Below the pieces are notes generated by a model that worked only from the letters and a program-made list of their open reading frames with translations, made no database searches and had not been told where the DNA came from. The position numbers and the translations under genes are program-made. Source: Acheta domesticus (taxonomy: Eukaryota; Arthropoda; Insecta; Orthoptera; Gryllidae). From it: a stretch of 64,000 bases of DNA. Below are positions 1-12,300 of the stretch, piece after piece. The stretch covers positions 159,688,921 to 159,752,920 of the forward strand of contig JAHLJT010000631.1 of assembly GCA_031308135.1 (NCBI GenBank), read 5' to 3'. Every line of letters starts with the position of its first letter. Position 1 is the first letter of the stretch.

Positions 1-885
1 CATATGTGTGAAAAGTTGTAAGTTAATTTTTTGCAATAGAATATTCTGAAAACTACCTTTTTTGTGTAAAGCCAGATTACTAACATTGAAATGTTTGAAA
101 CGAATTGAGTCCCAACCCGCACAAATGTGCGTGTAGTGTCCAAATTTTAAAATTCATTAAAATCAATAAAAGTTTTGAATAGAGTATTTTTTTAAAGATA
201 GATCACCTAGTTCATACGTTGTTCCCTTCGTCCAAAAACCGTCGGGATTGAAAGGGGTATGTGGAAAATAATATTTGCCATTTAATCGAATGCATTGACT
301 TAAATGGTGAACAAAAACGTTAATTGGAACATATCGTACAATAAATAAGTGTTTTCATTCATGTTGCACGGAAAATGTAAAGAAATAATAAATGCACATT
401 TTTTAAGTTGCATTACACTATCAGTAAAATATGTTGTAAATCTGTCGGGACACTAATAAGGAAATATATTTGGAATATGAAATAAGTACTCTCAGGAACG
501 ACTATCTTCACAAAAGAAATTAAACATTAAATTAATAACACGACGCCCTCATTTAAGTGTGCCCAAGATATGGGATCTTGGGCACGTCCTTCAGAATAAA
601 TATACTTTAAAAAATAAACTTACTTTACCGTTCATATTATTTTTTTATTAATTTAATTGCAATCCTATTATATAATGGTGGTTTGTGATATTAATTTTTT
701 CGACAAGTTACGTTTCTTTGTTCATTGGGAGAATAATTTACGAAAACCTAGTTCACTGATATTTAGAAAATACGGAGTAAAAATATATAAAAGTAATTCG
801 CTTTATTACATTTGTAACTTAAATTATCCAACGAATGTCCTAGAATAGAGTACTAATCTATTCTAGGGCAACAAATAAAATTACT
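1..885. other. AT-rich flank, nothing recognised
   Basis: AT-rich DNA with no convincing coding frame, repeat end or RNA gene. The short open frame at 657-848 has no recognisable motif and normal intergenic base composition, so I do not call it a gene. Confidence 0.5.
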
Positions 886-1029
886 AACGCATTTGTGTGA
901 CACCCTGTACTCTGTAAAGAGAATGATGAGTTTCCCAGTTCTTTGCTTTTTCAGCCTCTGCTTGTATCGTCCATTAGCACGATACCGTCCAGTCTCTTCT
1001 CCTCCACTCATCACTCAATGTTATGACCT

Positions 1030-2130
1030 GGCTGCCATCTCGTCGTCGTCCTCAAATATTTGCCGCCGGCTTAATGTAGCAGCAGCGGCAGGGGTAGCGG
1101 CGGCGGTGGCGGCGGCGGTCGCGGGGTCGTCAGGGCGAGGGCTGCTCGCTCGCCCGCCCGCGTCGCTTCTGGCAGCGCTGCAATCGCGGGCGCCGCCGGT
1201 GTTTATGCCGTACTTACGCCCCATTGCAATTTAAATGAGGGCGAGGGCGAAACAGGGTCGTTATGAGCGAGATCGAGCCAGCTACCTGCTGTTCCGGGGC
1301 GAGGGACGGCGCGGCGCGGCGCGGCGCGGCGTGCACGGCTCTTATCAAGATACGGCGCCCGCGCGCGCGTCCGCCTTCCGCCGTCGCAGTGTCCTCGCAC
1401 CGCCGCATCCGCCCCGGGCACTCTCCCCCCCCCCGCCGCCGCCTCCTCCTTCTTGGCCCGCTCTCGTGGGACCACGTCCGTTCCCCCCATTGTGCCCAAC
1501 TCTTGCCTCAATCTTGTTTTTCGCTATTCCAACGTGCTCTCCGTATCCCTAATTCCATGTCTTCTGCATTACCTACGTGTCACTTCCGATCCCACACCAT
1601 CTCCACACGTCATTTTTTTTCCACCTCGACTTTGTTCTATCGCACCATCGATCTAGTTTCTACAACCTCCCCACCTCCCCATCTACTTTCCCCCCACTTC
1701 CTCTTCCCCTCTCCCGCTCCATACTTCTCCTCTGCATGCCCCCCACCAAGTCGTCTCCACGTGTGCGGCCGCAAGTGCTCTCCCCGCCGGGTACGAGGCC
1801 ATTCGCGCGACTAACGGCGGGCCGAGGCGGGCGCCGACCGTCGCCTCTATTTGCTTCCGCCGCGACGGAGATGCAAGGGCGGATACCGAGAGATGTGTCG
1901 GCTGCGGCGGTGGGCGCGCGCGAGGCGGGGCAATGGCGAAGTTGCGGGCGGTGACGGGAGGGGCGGGGGGCAGGGACGGGGGGCAAGGCAAGGCGGGGGG
2001 GGGTCATGGTGGGAACGCCGGAACATCAACGGGCGAAGGGCCGCCGTTCTTTCGCTGCTTTCCGGGCCCGCTAATGTCGCGAGGAGAATTTGCTTTTTTG
2101 CGCCGTAAAGGTTAGCTGCACGCCGGTGAG
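1030..2130. promoter_or_regulatory. CpG island with GGC and GGCGC repeats
   Basis: About 1 kb of very GC- and CpG-rich sequence in an otherwise AT-rich window. It carries a GGC-type trinucleotide run near 1100-1125, a pure GGCGC pentamer array near 1308-1332 and long C- and G-homopolymer stretches. Open frames exist on both strands but are low-complexity (poly-Ala, Pro, Arg) and overlap each other, as random GC-rich DNA does. In an insect genome this could be the promoter or first exon of a neighbouring gene outside the window, but no splice donor or TATA box decides the strand. Confidence 0.45.
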
Positions 2131-3204
2131 GTTCGGGGCGCGCTACTTCAAATCTCTGTTCCGTAAAATGCGAGACCTCTCTTATGGTTATCTCGCCATC
2201 GCTACGAAAATACGATCTCGTTACGATTTTCTTTCCAGCATTGCCACCGTATTTTACGTGTTATTTTTCCCAACAACGCGGTACTTAAAAAAGGGTAGAT
2301 ATGAAAATATTTTTAAGCTGACACTTATATTTATTCTGGCGCTTATCTGTTCATAATTTACATCATATAAAGTTTATTCACATCTAAAAAATATATTTCA
2401 ACCTGAATTATATTTCTCGTTATGTCATCACAACTATGGACAATTGTCCTCTTATTACAGTCATATTCTAAACACAGATAAACACTGACACAAGTGCATT
2501 AAATATAATAAAATTACATCACATGGACTTATCAACAAGCGTAGATATGAAAAGGCATTGGGCAGTGTAACGAATACAAGTAAGGTAACATGTCTCGGAA
2601 ATACTTGCAATGTATATGTTATTACAAAACATCACTAGGTTTGGTTTCATCCTGAGGGAAGTTTTGATTTTTACAAACTCTTTGCAAGTTGGCATGCAAC
2701 TGTGTATTAAAACTCAAAATATTAAAAATACTATGCGGGGTTTTGTATTTTGGCGAAACTATTCCTCTCAAAACAGTTTGGCAGTGGTCGAATTTCGAAT
2801 CATTTTAAGGCCTGCATTTTTAAATGAGATTCATAAGAAGAATGTAATCAAAATATATAAAGATATTACACTTCTGAAATTAAGATACTTTTTTGCATGC
2901 TTCAATAAAAATTCATTCGGTATTTTACTTTTTCTTCTGTAAATTTGAATTTTTTAGCCGACTGAAGGCAAATATCAAAATTCTTATTGACAAAATCAGA
3001 GTACTATATTTATATTATTTCAATACTATTCAGACCATGTATCTATACAATATGTAATTATTATTTTCAGTTATATCGTATTTTATATAGAAATAATATA
3101 CTTTTTAATTGGCTATTTCTCTGGCTCCGAAAAATGTAACGAAATTACAGAAGAATATTTCTGGTGAAGTTCTGATATATTGGCATTATATTGTTAGAGA
3201 AATT
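2131..3204 (-). other. 3' flank of the painless-like gene
   Basis: AT-rich sequence downstream of the channel stop codon. On the minus strand a variant polyadenylation signal ATTAAA lies at 3109-3104, about 96 bases after the stop. Canonical AATAAA hexamers lie at 2378-2373 and 2335-2330. Which one is used cannot be told from sequence. The plus-strand open frame at 2610-2942 has no family resemblance. Confidence 0.35.
3104..3109 (-). terminator. Candidate poly(A) signal ATTAAA
   Basis: Nearest signal-like hexamer downstream of the channel stop codon. It is a common variant, not the canonical AATAAA, and such hexamers arise often by chance in AT-rich DNA. Confidence 0.25.
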
Positions 3205-3534
3205 TTAGCAACTACTTTCGTTTGCTTTGGATGCTGGTGGAGAGGAAGTCTGGGCAAGAGATTTGCTTACGAAGTCTAACGAGTTGATAATTTTTTCGTG
3301 GAATGCTTCCAAGCGTTCCAGCTTTTCGTTCACTTGACCGAACATCATCTTGATGTGCTCGATGTCTGAACGTTGTCGCCTCTTTGTAATAATGTTGGTG
3401 GCGCTTTTAATTATAGTTTCATTCATGCGAAACTTTTTGAAGCGGTTCGTTGTATCGATGTCCATGTAGAATTTAATCTTTCCCCGCTCGTTAGGGAAAA
3501 CTTGTATCTGTTTTCTATGACAGCACACATTTTC
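3205..3534 (-). CDS. Painless-like channel, exon 7 (C-terminal tail)
   Basis: Residues 856-964 and the TAA stop. The acceptor is strong (tctcatttttcag before GAAAAT) and phase 0. It begins with the conserved post-channel block QIQVFPNERGKIKF, which painless relatives share after the S6 region (V-x-PN-x-G-x-K pattern). It ends in a charged, helix-prone stretch (QVNEKLERLEAFHEKI) like the C-terminal helix of Drosophila painless. The reading joins directly and in frame to exon 6. Confidence 0.88.
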   Translation of the reverse strand, partial: ENVCCHRKQIQVFPNERGKIKFYMDIDTTNRFKKFRMNETIIKSATNIITKRRQRSDIEHIKMMFGQVNEKLERLEAFHEKIINSLDFVSKSLAQTSSPPASKANESSC

Positions 3535-6500
3535 CTGAAAAATGAGACAAGTATTGTTAATAAATGAATAGAGCAATTTGATACACCGGTGCCTTTTTGA
3601 AGCTAAAATTCTGAGAAATGGTAATTACTTTGAAATATGAGAGCCAGTATTGCTTATTAATCATTCAATGGCAAAGTTTTGAGAACGTGATGTAGCCAGT
3701 TTCACATTTCTTTCTAAAGAAAGGAAATAACATCTCCTTTTAAATGGCCGCGAAGGGAAACTAAAGAACAAATATTATAAAGAAGAAATGTTAGAAAAGA
3801 TGTTAATTATTGTTTGAATTGAACAAATACACGGATACACGGAATATTAAAAAATATGAAAAACAAAAATTTAAACATAGAAGATAGTAAAAATAAGATA
3901 AAGTGGAAAAAATTAATAAAAATAATGTAACAAAATAAAATATAAAATATGTATAATGGTTATAGGAAAATGTATACTAATACATTGTAAACCTATTGAA
4001 TAAATAAATAATTGAACAAATATTCATTTGAATAAATGTCTTGAATTCACTAAAAACGAATCTTTATGTTGCAAAACTCATTACAAAATAAAAGGTAACT
4101 TCGGATAAATTGGTAAAATGTTTCATAAAACAAAACATTTTTTTTAAATTTTGACTGTTTTCGTGAACATAATACTATTGTATATGATTGATAATATGAA
4201 AAATAAGAAAATAATTTATACTATCAGTAAAAACCTTTTTTTGATATTTTCCCAGCGCCAAATTCAAACGTAAATATATTTTTGAAAAAATAACAAAAAA
4301 GTTTTGCTGTTTCTTGAAATTTCAAAATTTCCTCTCAAAAAAGTTTGAATTTTGACTAGTGGATGTACTTAAGAAAATAAAAACATGTTTTAACATTTTC
4401 CTTTCTTAAAATCAGATTGCTTTTAAATACACTTTTCAAATGACTGCAACAGTTCTGTACATTTATTTTAGTGTTTATTGTGCATTTACATACATTGTTA
4501 TAGTACTCAGAAATATTTTGACCTTTGAATGTAGAGACAAATTATCGTGGCTTTAAAGCTTTATAATCCTTTGTAAAAGTGCCATACGCTAAGGAAAGAT
4601 GGTAGTTTTTGGCAGTTTAAGAGAAACCAATTCGGGCTCAGGTGAAAGATAAGTGGGGAAATGAAGGGGAATAGGTAGTATCCGGATTTACAAGAACGTT
4701 TTCACTGAGTCTTAGAACACCGGCTCACGCAGAAAAAAAATCTTCTCAAAACACTTGTCGATGTGATTTTTTCTGATTTTTTCGATTGCTAGGCCATTGT
4801 TAAAAAAATAAAAACTTACACGTCTGTAGTTGACTATTTGGCTGTCGGGGAAGAAACCGCATCCCAGGCACCTGCAACCTGCTTCTAGGAGGAAGGTTGT
4901 TGTTGAAAGGCTGCAAATACATTGGCACCTATGCCTAGAATGCGGAGTCTCCCAGACAGCCAAGTAGTGACTGACTCCGGCCGCGCAAAACTGCGCTCTA
5001 TCATCTCATTATAGATGTTTCAGACTAGACAAAAAGTTGTTTTTACCTTACTTAAGTATTTATTCTTGTATACGTGTAAAGAAGTACATACAATCCGGAC
5101 ACGGGCAAAAGCTCTGAACTCTGTAAATAATAATTGTTTGAAAACCGAAAATTGATTTAAAGTACCACCTAATTGCGAACGCCTATCCCCCGATCTGTGT
5201 GTTACAGCTTTACAGGCTCAATGTTGCTGAGCGTTGTTATTAAAATGCACAGAAAATCAAAGAGTACCTTTAATTTTATCATGAAAAATATACTCCTATT
5301 TAAAAGTAGTGGCACTTGAACATCACGAGCGCGACGGAGAGGGGGATATCAATCGGGAGCTTCGTTACGGCTTAAATTTTTGGTATTGGAGATTTCGATT
5401 GGATGAAAGTGTCACCCTCTCTTTCCAGCTCATGACGTTCAACTGCCACTACGTTTAAATCAGAGAATAATTTCCGTACTTTTACATCAATTTAATTTTA
5501 CACTGATTTTGATTTAATTTCTGACCACCCATGCTATGGAGTGGGGGCACCTAAAAAGAACTAAATTGGCAAAATCGTAAAATAAATGTTCAAAAATGTC
5601 TTATTTTGTAGAATTATGCCTAAGAAAATCCGGATCCAACTTCTCCCTTCATTTCCTCACTGTCCCCCATGTATCATTTACCTTCACCCAAACTGTCCTT
5701 CGCCACTTCCCCACCTGTTACTTACGCGTTGATCATAACACCTCACCTGTCAGACTTTACCTGTGCTCATCAAAAGACGCAAACCTCATTTAAAAAGCCT
5801 AGGATGCATCGCTTCCGAGTTATGCGCGATTATAATATGTGATGCAATACTCTCTGCAAACTTCTATTTTTTTGTTCCGAAATCTGTTCGATGTAAGACT
5901 GGGGCATGCTTCTCTACCCACCAGTAGCACACTTACAGGGTGTCAATGGTTTCTTATTAATAGACGAAAACGATCATTTTTTCTTAGCTTATGATATACT
6001 TATACAAATGATTATAAAGCTTTAAAAATACACAATTTATAACTATATTCCAAAGTTAAAATATTACGGGGTGCTACTACAATACATAATAAACAATGTA
6101 CAGAACTGTTACAGTCATTTTCAAATTATATTTAAAGTCAAGGTGATTGAAAGACGGGAAAATTATAAAAATGATTTTTATTTTTTTAAGTACGGCCTAA
6201 CAAAGAAATCTGAAAAAATTAACAATTTGTTTTGAGAGGAAATTTCGAATTTTTTTCAAGCGTGTTTCAGTGTTCTAAGTGAGTAAAACATTATTTTTGA
6301 TGCTTTTTGAAAAATATTTTTTTGCTTTTAAATTTGGCGCTGAGAAAATGGAAAAATGTTTTTATATTCGTGTAAATTATTTTTTTCACATTTTTTCAAT
6401 CATATAAAAGCTTTAATATGGCGAAGGAAATTAAAATAAAAAATCTTGGCTTTAGAGGAGTATAAATGGTAAGACAGGGGCCAAGAAACCTTTCAAAATT

Positions 6501-9321
6501 TATATTTTTATATGAGTGTAACTAATAATATGTTATTGAGTTTTAGGGAACATTTTACCGGCTTATCCAAGGGTAAGTTTTCAATTTTTTTCAGTTGTGA
6601 GATATTAATATGATGAAGAAAAAACGAGCATATGTTAGTTATTAAAATATAAATGAAATATTCACAAACAAAGGTTTTATAAATTAGAGTAAATACTGCT
6701 TATTGTAAAAATATACTCTTACAAACGAAGGTAAATTGAATGAAAACCTTGAAAGTGCGATAAAAATTAAAAACGTTGTGTAAATATTTGTAGATCTGCC
6801 ACAATGATACTTGTGGTTTAAACAATATTCGACATATCGTGAAATTATTTAGAAACTCCACTATTTTGTTGTCATTCATCGCATTAGACTAGAAATCTGT
6901 AATGAGCTTTTGAGTAGTGAAGGCATGAATAGCAATGAATTAATTTCCACAATTACAGTGCACTATAAAAATTCGTGCTTTAACCTGTAGCAAATTTTCT
7001 GCCCACGAGTAGAGTAGACAGTTTAAAAACCATCTTAACTTCGGTTCTATCTTCTAATACCAATCCGCGGAAAAAGTAATACTCTCCTTTAAGATAAAAA
7101 GGAGATGAATTTGGAAAACTATCTGGACACAACGTACGTAAAGTCAGTGGTACGGAAAGTGAGCTTGTCATATTCACCCGAAAATTCGATCTGACGAAGA
7201 GATGAAACACGCCATGATTGACAACAGCCGAAAAGGATATCCTTGTAAAAGGCTCCTCCAGGTAATGTAATACTTACATAGAACATCATGAAGTCCACGT
7301 TGAGAAATGAGACATTCTTATTTATCATGTATTTATTAAATTGCCAAATAAAAAGTAATTACGTTTTTCATTTGATTCACTGTCTTAGTTTGATACGCTG
7401 AGCACAAAGTTATATGTGTATTTTCCATTATAAAACCAAGTTAACAGGGTCGCAAATTTAATTGCAGAATTAATAATAAATCTAACCTAATGTAGTATTC
7501 AGACTGAAAAGCACTTGACTGAAAAGTGCATAAAGGTCGAATGAGAAATTGTATTTCCTGCCTAATAGGAAGTTGCTAAAATTCGTAATTTATACCCATG
7601 TGAACTTACCTGATAAAGCCTTGGATCCGGCAAGAAACGAACAAGACTGGTGCTCGTACTCAAAGCAGACGAACGCAGGTCAAGCAACGTTCGCTCAATG
7701 GAAGCCACCAGGCGCACCAGTGACACCAACGATAGAACGCGCGCATTTTCCTTTATGGCCTGAGTGTCGTAGACAGCCAAACCGTTCAACAGGTTCAGCA
7801 GCACGATGGCTATGAGGAAAACGAACACCACGAACACCACGTGGCTGGTGCCAGGCACCACGCTGAAGGGCAACGACGCGATGCTGAGCTCGCCCGCGAA
7901 CATGGCGATTGTCTTCACCATGGAGAGGAACGGGTCGTGGAAGAAATTCACCTCCTCCGAGTCAAGTTTGAACTTAAAGAACAGCGTGTGGAAGCACAGA
8001 GCAAAGGCGATAATGAGAAGGAAGTACCATGTCATGAAGGTAAGAAATGTGGAAGTCACTTTCTTCAACATCTCTAAATGAATAGAACAGGTAGGCAGTC
8101 GGCCGGAGATAAGAACCAGATCCACCCATGATATAAGAATAGCAATTGCACAAAGATGCTTGTACACTGTATCATCAATCCAGTGATGAGTTATAACGAT
8201 ACCTGTGACGGTAATGACTAGAAGACTCATATAGTTGGATGTTATCCGAAAATACTGCAGTCGCAACATGAACATCTGAAATATCTCATTGATGATGTAA
8301 CCGAAGAAAAATATCACCACCAGCAGCCAAGCTTTCATGGCATGCTTGCTGTCGTCCTGGAAGAACGAGGATAACTTATTGCCAACATCATTGGCGGCGA
8401 TGTTATCAGTGTCGTTAGAGGCATCGGAATCGTTGGCGGCGACGGTGACGTTTCCACTCAGCTCCGGAGGGGGCGGCGCCCGCGGCTCGGAGTCGGAGCA
8501 CGGCGGCGTCGCCTCGTTCAGGAGGATGAAGGCGGTGAGCGCGATGACGAAGACGGTGTAGAAGATGATGTTCATGTAGAAGAACATGCGCACGCGCGTC
8601 CACTTGAGGTAGAGGTAGCTGGAGAGCACCGGGTGCTGCAGCAGGCGCCGCAGGTGCGGCTGCGTCATGCACAGCAGCGGCTCCATCTCGGTGGTGGGCG
8701 TGGCCGAGAACTCGGGCGCCTGCAGGAAGCCGTACTTGAAGATGAGCGTGTAGCACCCCGTGCGCGAGGAGTAGTCGTTGCTGTCCACCTGCGAACACGC
8801 GTTCACCATCACAGATATCGCAACGCGTTTTTGCGAGGGAGTGTTTGGTGTTTCCGGACGCGTCAATTAATTTGGTGCAGTGCGTGGTATAGCTAGGTGG
8901 TGGCAGGGCAGTGCTCCTTCCCTACTGAATCGTGAATTCTGGCATCGACCTACACGTCGCCTTGCGGTGTTTTCTTCTCTACAGATATCTCCCCAACCAG
9001 GAGAAACCTCCCAGCCGGCACAAGCTCTAGTCTTCAGACCGGTATCCCAACACGTGAGGTAGTGTATACTTCGGTTTTTCTTTCTTAGTGCGTGGGGAGA
9101 GGGTGTCATCAAAATGGAATATCTCACAGTATTTCGCGTCGTTCTCGGTTGTGCCGCTAGGAGTCGCATGAACGCGACTATTTCGAGCAGTGTTGGCGAT
9201 CATGCGTCACCTATCGGCACAACCGGGTGCGACGCGAAATACCATGAGATATTCCACTTTGATGACACACCCCCACGCGCCAAGAAAGAAAAAACGAAAT
9301 GTAGTGCATGTAAGACTGTAT

Positions 9322-9362
<41 letters not shown>

Positions 9363-12300
9363 TGTGTGAGAGAGAAAGAGAGAGTAAGGGAAGAAAAAGG
9401 TTTGAATTCTCCAGGCAGTTGGTGAATTCGACGTAGTTGTGTAGCTAGTGTCGAAAATTCGTCCCCGTCGCGACCCGTACTACGATGCCTACCGATCAGC
9501 AAAGCTCCCATGACAGATGCGTTGTCATCTCAGCTGGTAATGAAACATTGCCACTCCGGGCACTTCATAAAAGAATTTAAGTGTTTCTTACAAGAACCAA
9601 ACTAGTTCAAATTTGAGATTTTTCAGGGGGCACTAAAAACTTCATAGCGTAGTCGTGCGTAATAATGAATTTATCCCCCCACCTTATATCTTTTAATGTG
9701 TTCGGCTCTTGCCGAAAAGAAATGTGCCAGCCGATAGCACCAGTTATAGGGAATAACTTGGTAAAGTATCTCAAAAATACAAAATTTTGGGCTTGTTCGG
9801 TTCTCGTAAGAAACCCCTCAATTCTTATCATAAGTAATTCCGCAAGTGGTTTGAAACATATCGACAAGTTCACGAATCGCGTAGTAACGGCAGACTTATG
9901 GGGACCACTAGTGGAATTCGGTGAGACTATTTCACGAATAAAAGTCACAAATCCATGAAATAGAATGAACGTAATGTTAAAAATAGCGAAAAATATTACT
10001 TGATGGGTTGTTTCAGTCGCAGTTTTCGTCAGATTCTATCATGGAAGGAATATTTACTTTCCCAAACAGTTGAACGTCACAGGGTCCGGCGCGCGCCGCT
10101 TCCTGAGAAGAGCTCCTGTCCGCAGAAGAGCAGGCAGAGAGAGCTTCGGCGTGTGGTGAGAGTATGAGCTGGTGGACCTGCCGTGGATTAGTAAGGAGAC
10201 TTCGGTATAGTGAATTGGGATTGTTGAGTTTGAACCTTTGTTACGGTGGTACGTCGACCTGGCTTCAGTCACGGAACAATACTCGGCGGCGACAACTTGG
10301 CATATCGTTCACCGGAAATTTTGGATTCATTTTCATTTGCTGTATTTATAAAACTGAAAGTTGTAAAAAAGCAGTTAATCTAAAAGTCTTGTCCATATTT
10401 AGCAATAATACATTTTTGATTCCACGATATCTCGAAGCTTAGGGATGTTGGATTCGTTCATTCAAACCCAGCTTCATTATTCCGAAACTGATTTAAAATA
10501 AATTCTAAAAACGCCGGTCTTCTTTCTTCATCCGAGCTGAAATCACACCTTGGAAATCACTAGGGAATTTGTTTACCACTTTTACTTTTCCCCTGTTCTA
10601 AAAAGATGTTGCGCACCGTATAAGACCACCATTTAAGGTATTTGTATCGAGTATTCCCTTCCTCCAAGAAATAAGCAATCTTTCATTGTAACTGCCACAA
10701 AAAACCTTCGTCACTCCATTAAAATTTAAAAGTTTCTGTCCAGAAAGCTCAAAAGAGGACTACGGTATTCAAATGGATGAATTGGCTTTCGAATTATGAC
10801 CAAATTGATTTCCAGAGAATATTTCATATGATACATTCCCTACATGAAAGCTTCATATATAAAAGTGTTTCATATGGATGTAATTGCTTACAGAATCAGA
10901 TATTTGCTTGTTAATATCTATTTGGCGAAATATGATATACATGTTAGAGAAGTATTTCTCTCGAAGCCACCTATGTTTATTACTCACAACGGTATTCGTT
11001 ATTAAATTCTAATATTGCATTCTGACAATTCAATATTCGATAATGAATTCAATTATTATTTGCGCAGAATTTCAATAATATTTGTATGTCTCGCTTGAAA
11101 GTTAGTTATGAAATATTTGCATATAAAATTTTATTTTTTTCAAATTCATATGTACACCACGCGTTAATTAAATCAATTCACAGAAAATTTCGTATTCAAG
11201 GTCATCCAAACTATGGGAGTAAGAAAACCTGTAAATTGATTCTACGAAGGAGTATCTTATTGCTCATTCTAATGTTGATCTGTAATCTACCTTGTATCAA
11301 GATGACAGAGCAAATTCACACCACAAGCACCAAATTACAGTCGCATGTGGATGAGAGATCACATTCGAGTGTGATGGTAATCGGTATTCATAAGCTTCTG
11401 ATCCTCAGTTACACCGTGCAGTCTGCGGTATTAGTTTCCAATCTTGCATATGGTTAAGATGGGAATGTGTGGTGGCATACGCTAAACCCAGTGAAACTAA
11501 TCACTCTTTAGAGAATAAAAGTATTGAATAGGGGAAAGAGAATTTAACATCAAAACGGGACGACAGGCAAGAGGCGACGATTGGGGAAAGAAGCTGAAAG
11601 ATTCTGCCCCTCGGACGATTTATAGAGGAAACGTCTTAGGATCACGACAGTGAAACGAATAATTCGAAAGCTAAATAGGGATCTTCTGTTTCCCTTAGAA
11701 AATAGTTGGATTTTTAATCTAATACGGGTGAAATTTTTATATGAATTGATATTATGTCACATTTATATATCACTGTTTAAATAACAATGATACCACTAAA
11801 ATTGGAAGCGAGCAAATACGACCGGAACACCATTATTTTAAAATTTTATTCTTAAGAAAATATGTAATTTTATTTTCAAGATTTAACATTGTGGGAGATG
11901 GAATATTGTAGATACAGGCTACTACTCTGTATTCAGAAGATAATGATACATTCCTTAGGTTTTTCAATTACAATGAATTGCTTTAGGAGTAACAATCAGT
12001 TAAAATATTGATTATATTTTGCAAACAATTAAGTGTCTGTAAATGTCTCTCGGAAACTCTTTCTACGTTCATTAAAACCTTCACCAAACATTTAAATATA
12101 TTTTACGTTTGCAAATCATTGTTATATTCTTCTTTGGAAAGAGTAATATCAAACAACAGAAATGATTCAGGTGATCACAATTTGAAACGTTACCTCCTGA
12201 GCAATACTCTATTTCTTGCAAATATAGATGAACTTATAATGAAAATATGACGTAAATCAAATGGTCCGTTATAATTTTGTTTACGACAAAGTTACTTCCG

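Larger units (their letters stand above)
3535..7609 (-). other. Intron 6 of the channel gene
   Basis: 4.1 kb, AT-rich, with consensus donor CAG|gtaagt at 7609 and a strong acceptor at 3535. It contains fragments of the TIR-element family in opposite orientations (about 4140-4500 and 6040-6450), a foldback element (4831-4972) and a short MITE (5298-5460). An open frame near 7260-6980 on the minus strand is phase-compatible but has no good donor and is not needed to join exons 6 and 7. Confidence 0.75.
8950..9560 (-). mobile_element. Degenerate tRNA-derived SINE, interrupted
   Basis: Reads like the SINE copies at 46.2 and 47.7 kb: the segment 'tatctccccaaccaggagaaacctcccagccgg' matches their 'tatctcccac...cccagccggg' block, and 'gaattcgacgtagttgtg...agtgtcgaaaattcg' matches 'gaattcgacctac...agtgtcgaaaatcctg'. 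A MITE (9081-9287) is inserted in the middle. The internal GT-rich stretch of the family is expanded here into a pure repeat. The tRNA-like head is badly decayed. Confidence 0.55.

Noticed and set aside
893..2115. Several long open frames on both strands
   Set aside because: They overlap each other, are low-complexity Ala/Pro/Arg sequence, and are explained by a CpG island.
6980..7262. Possible extra channel exon between exons 6 and 7 (minus strand)
   Set aside because: A frame open from an in-phase AG near 7255 looks coding, but there is no consensus donor before its stop, the acceptor lacks a pyrimidine tract, and exons 6 and 7 join directly with the expected family sequence.
8337..8896. 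Plus-strand frames over exon 6
   Set aside because: Antisense shadows of the GC-rich channel exon.
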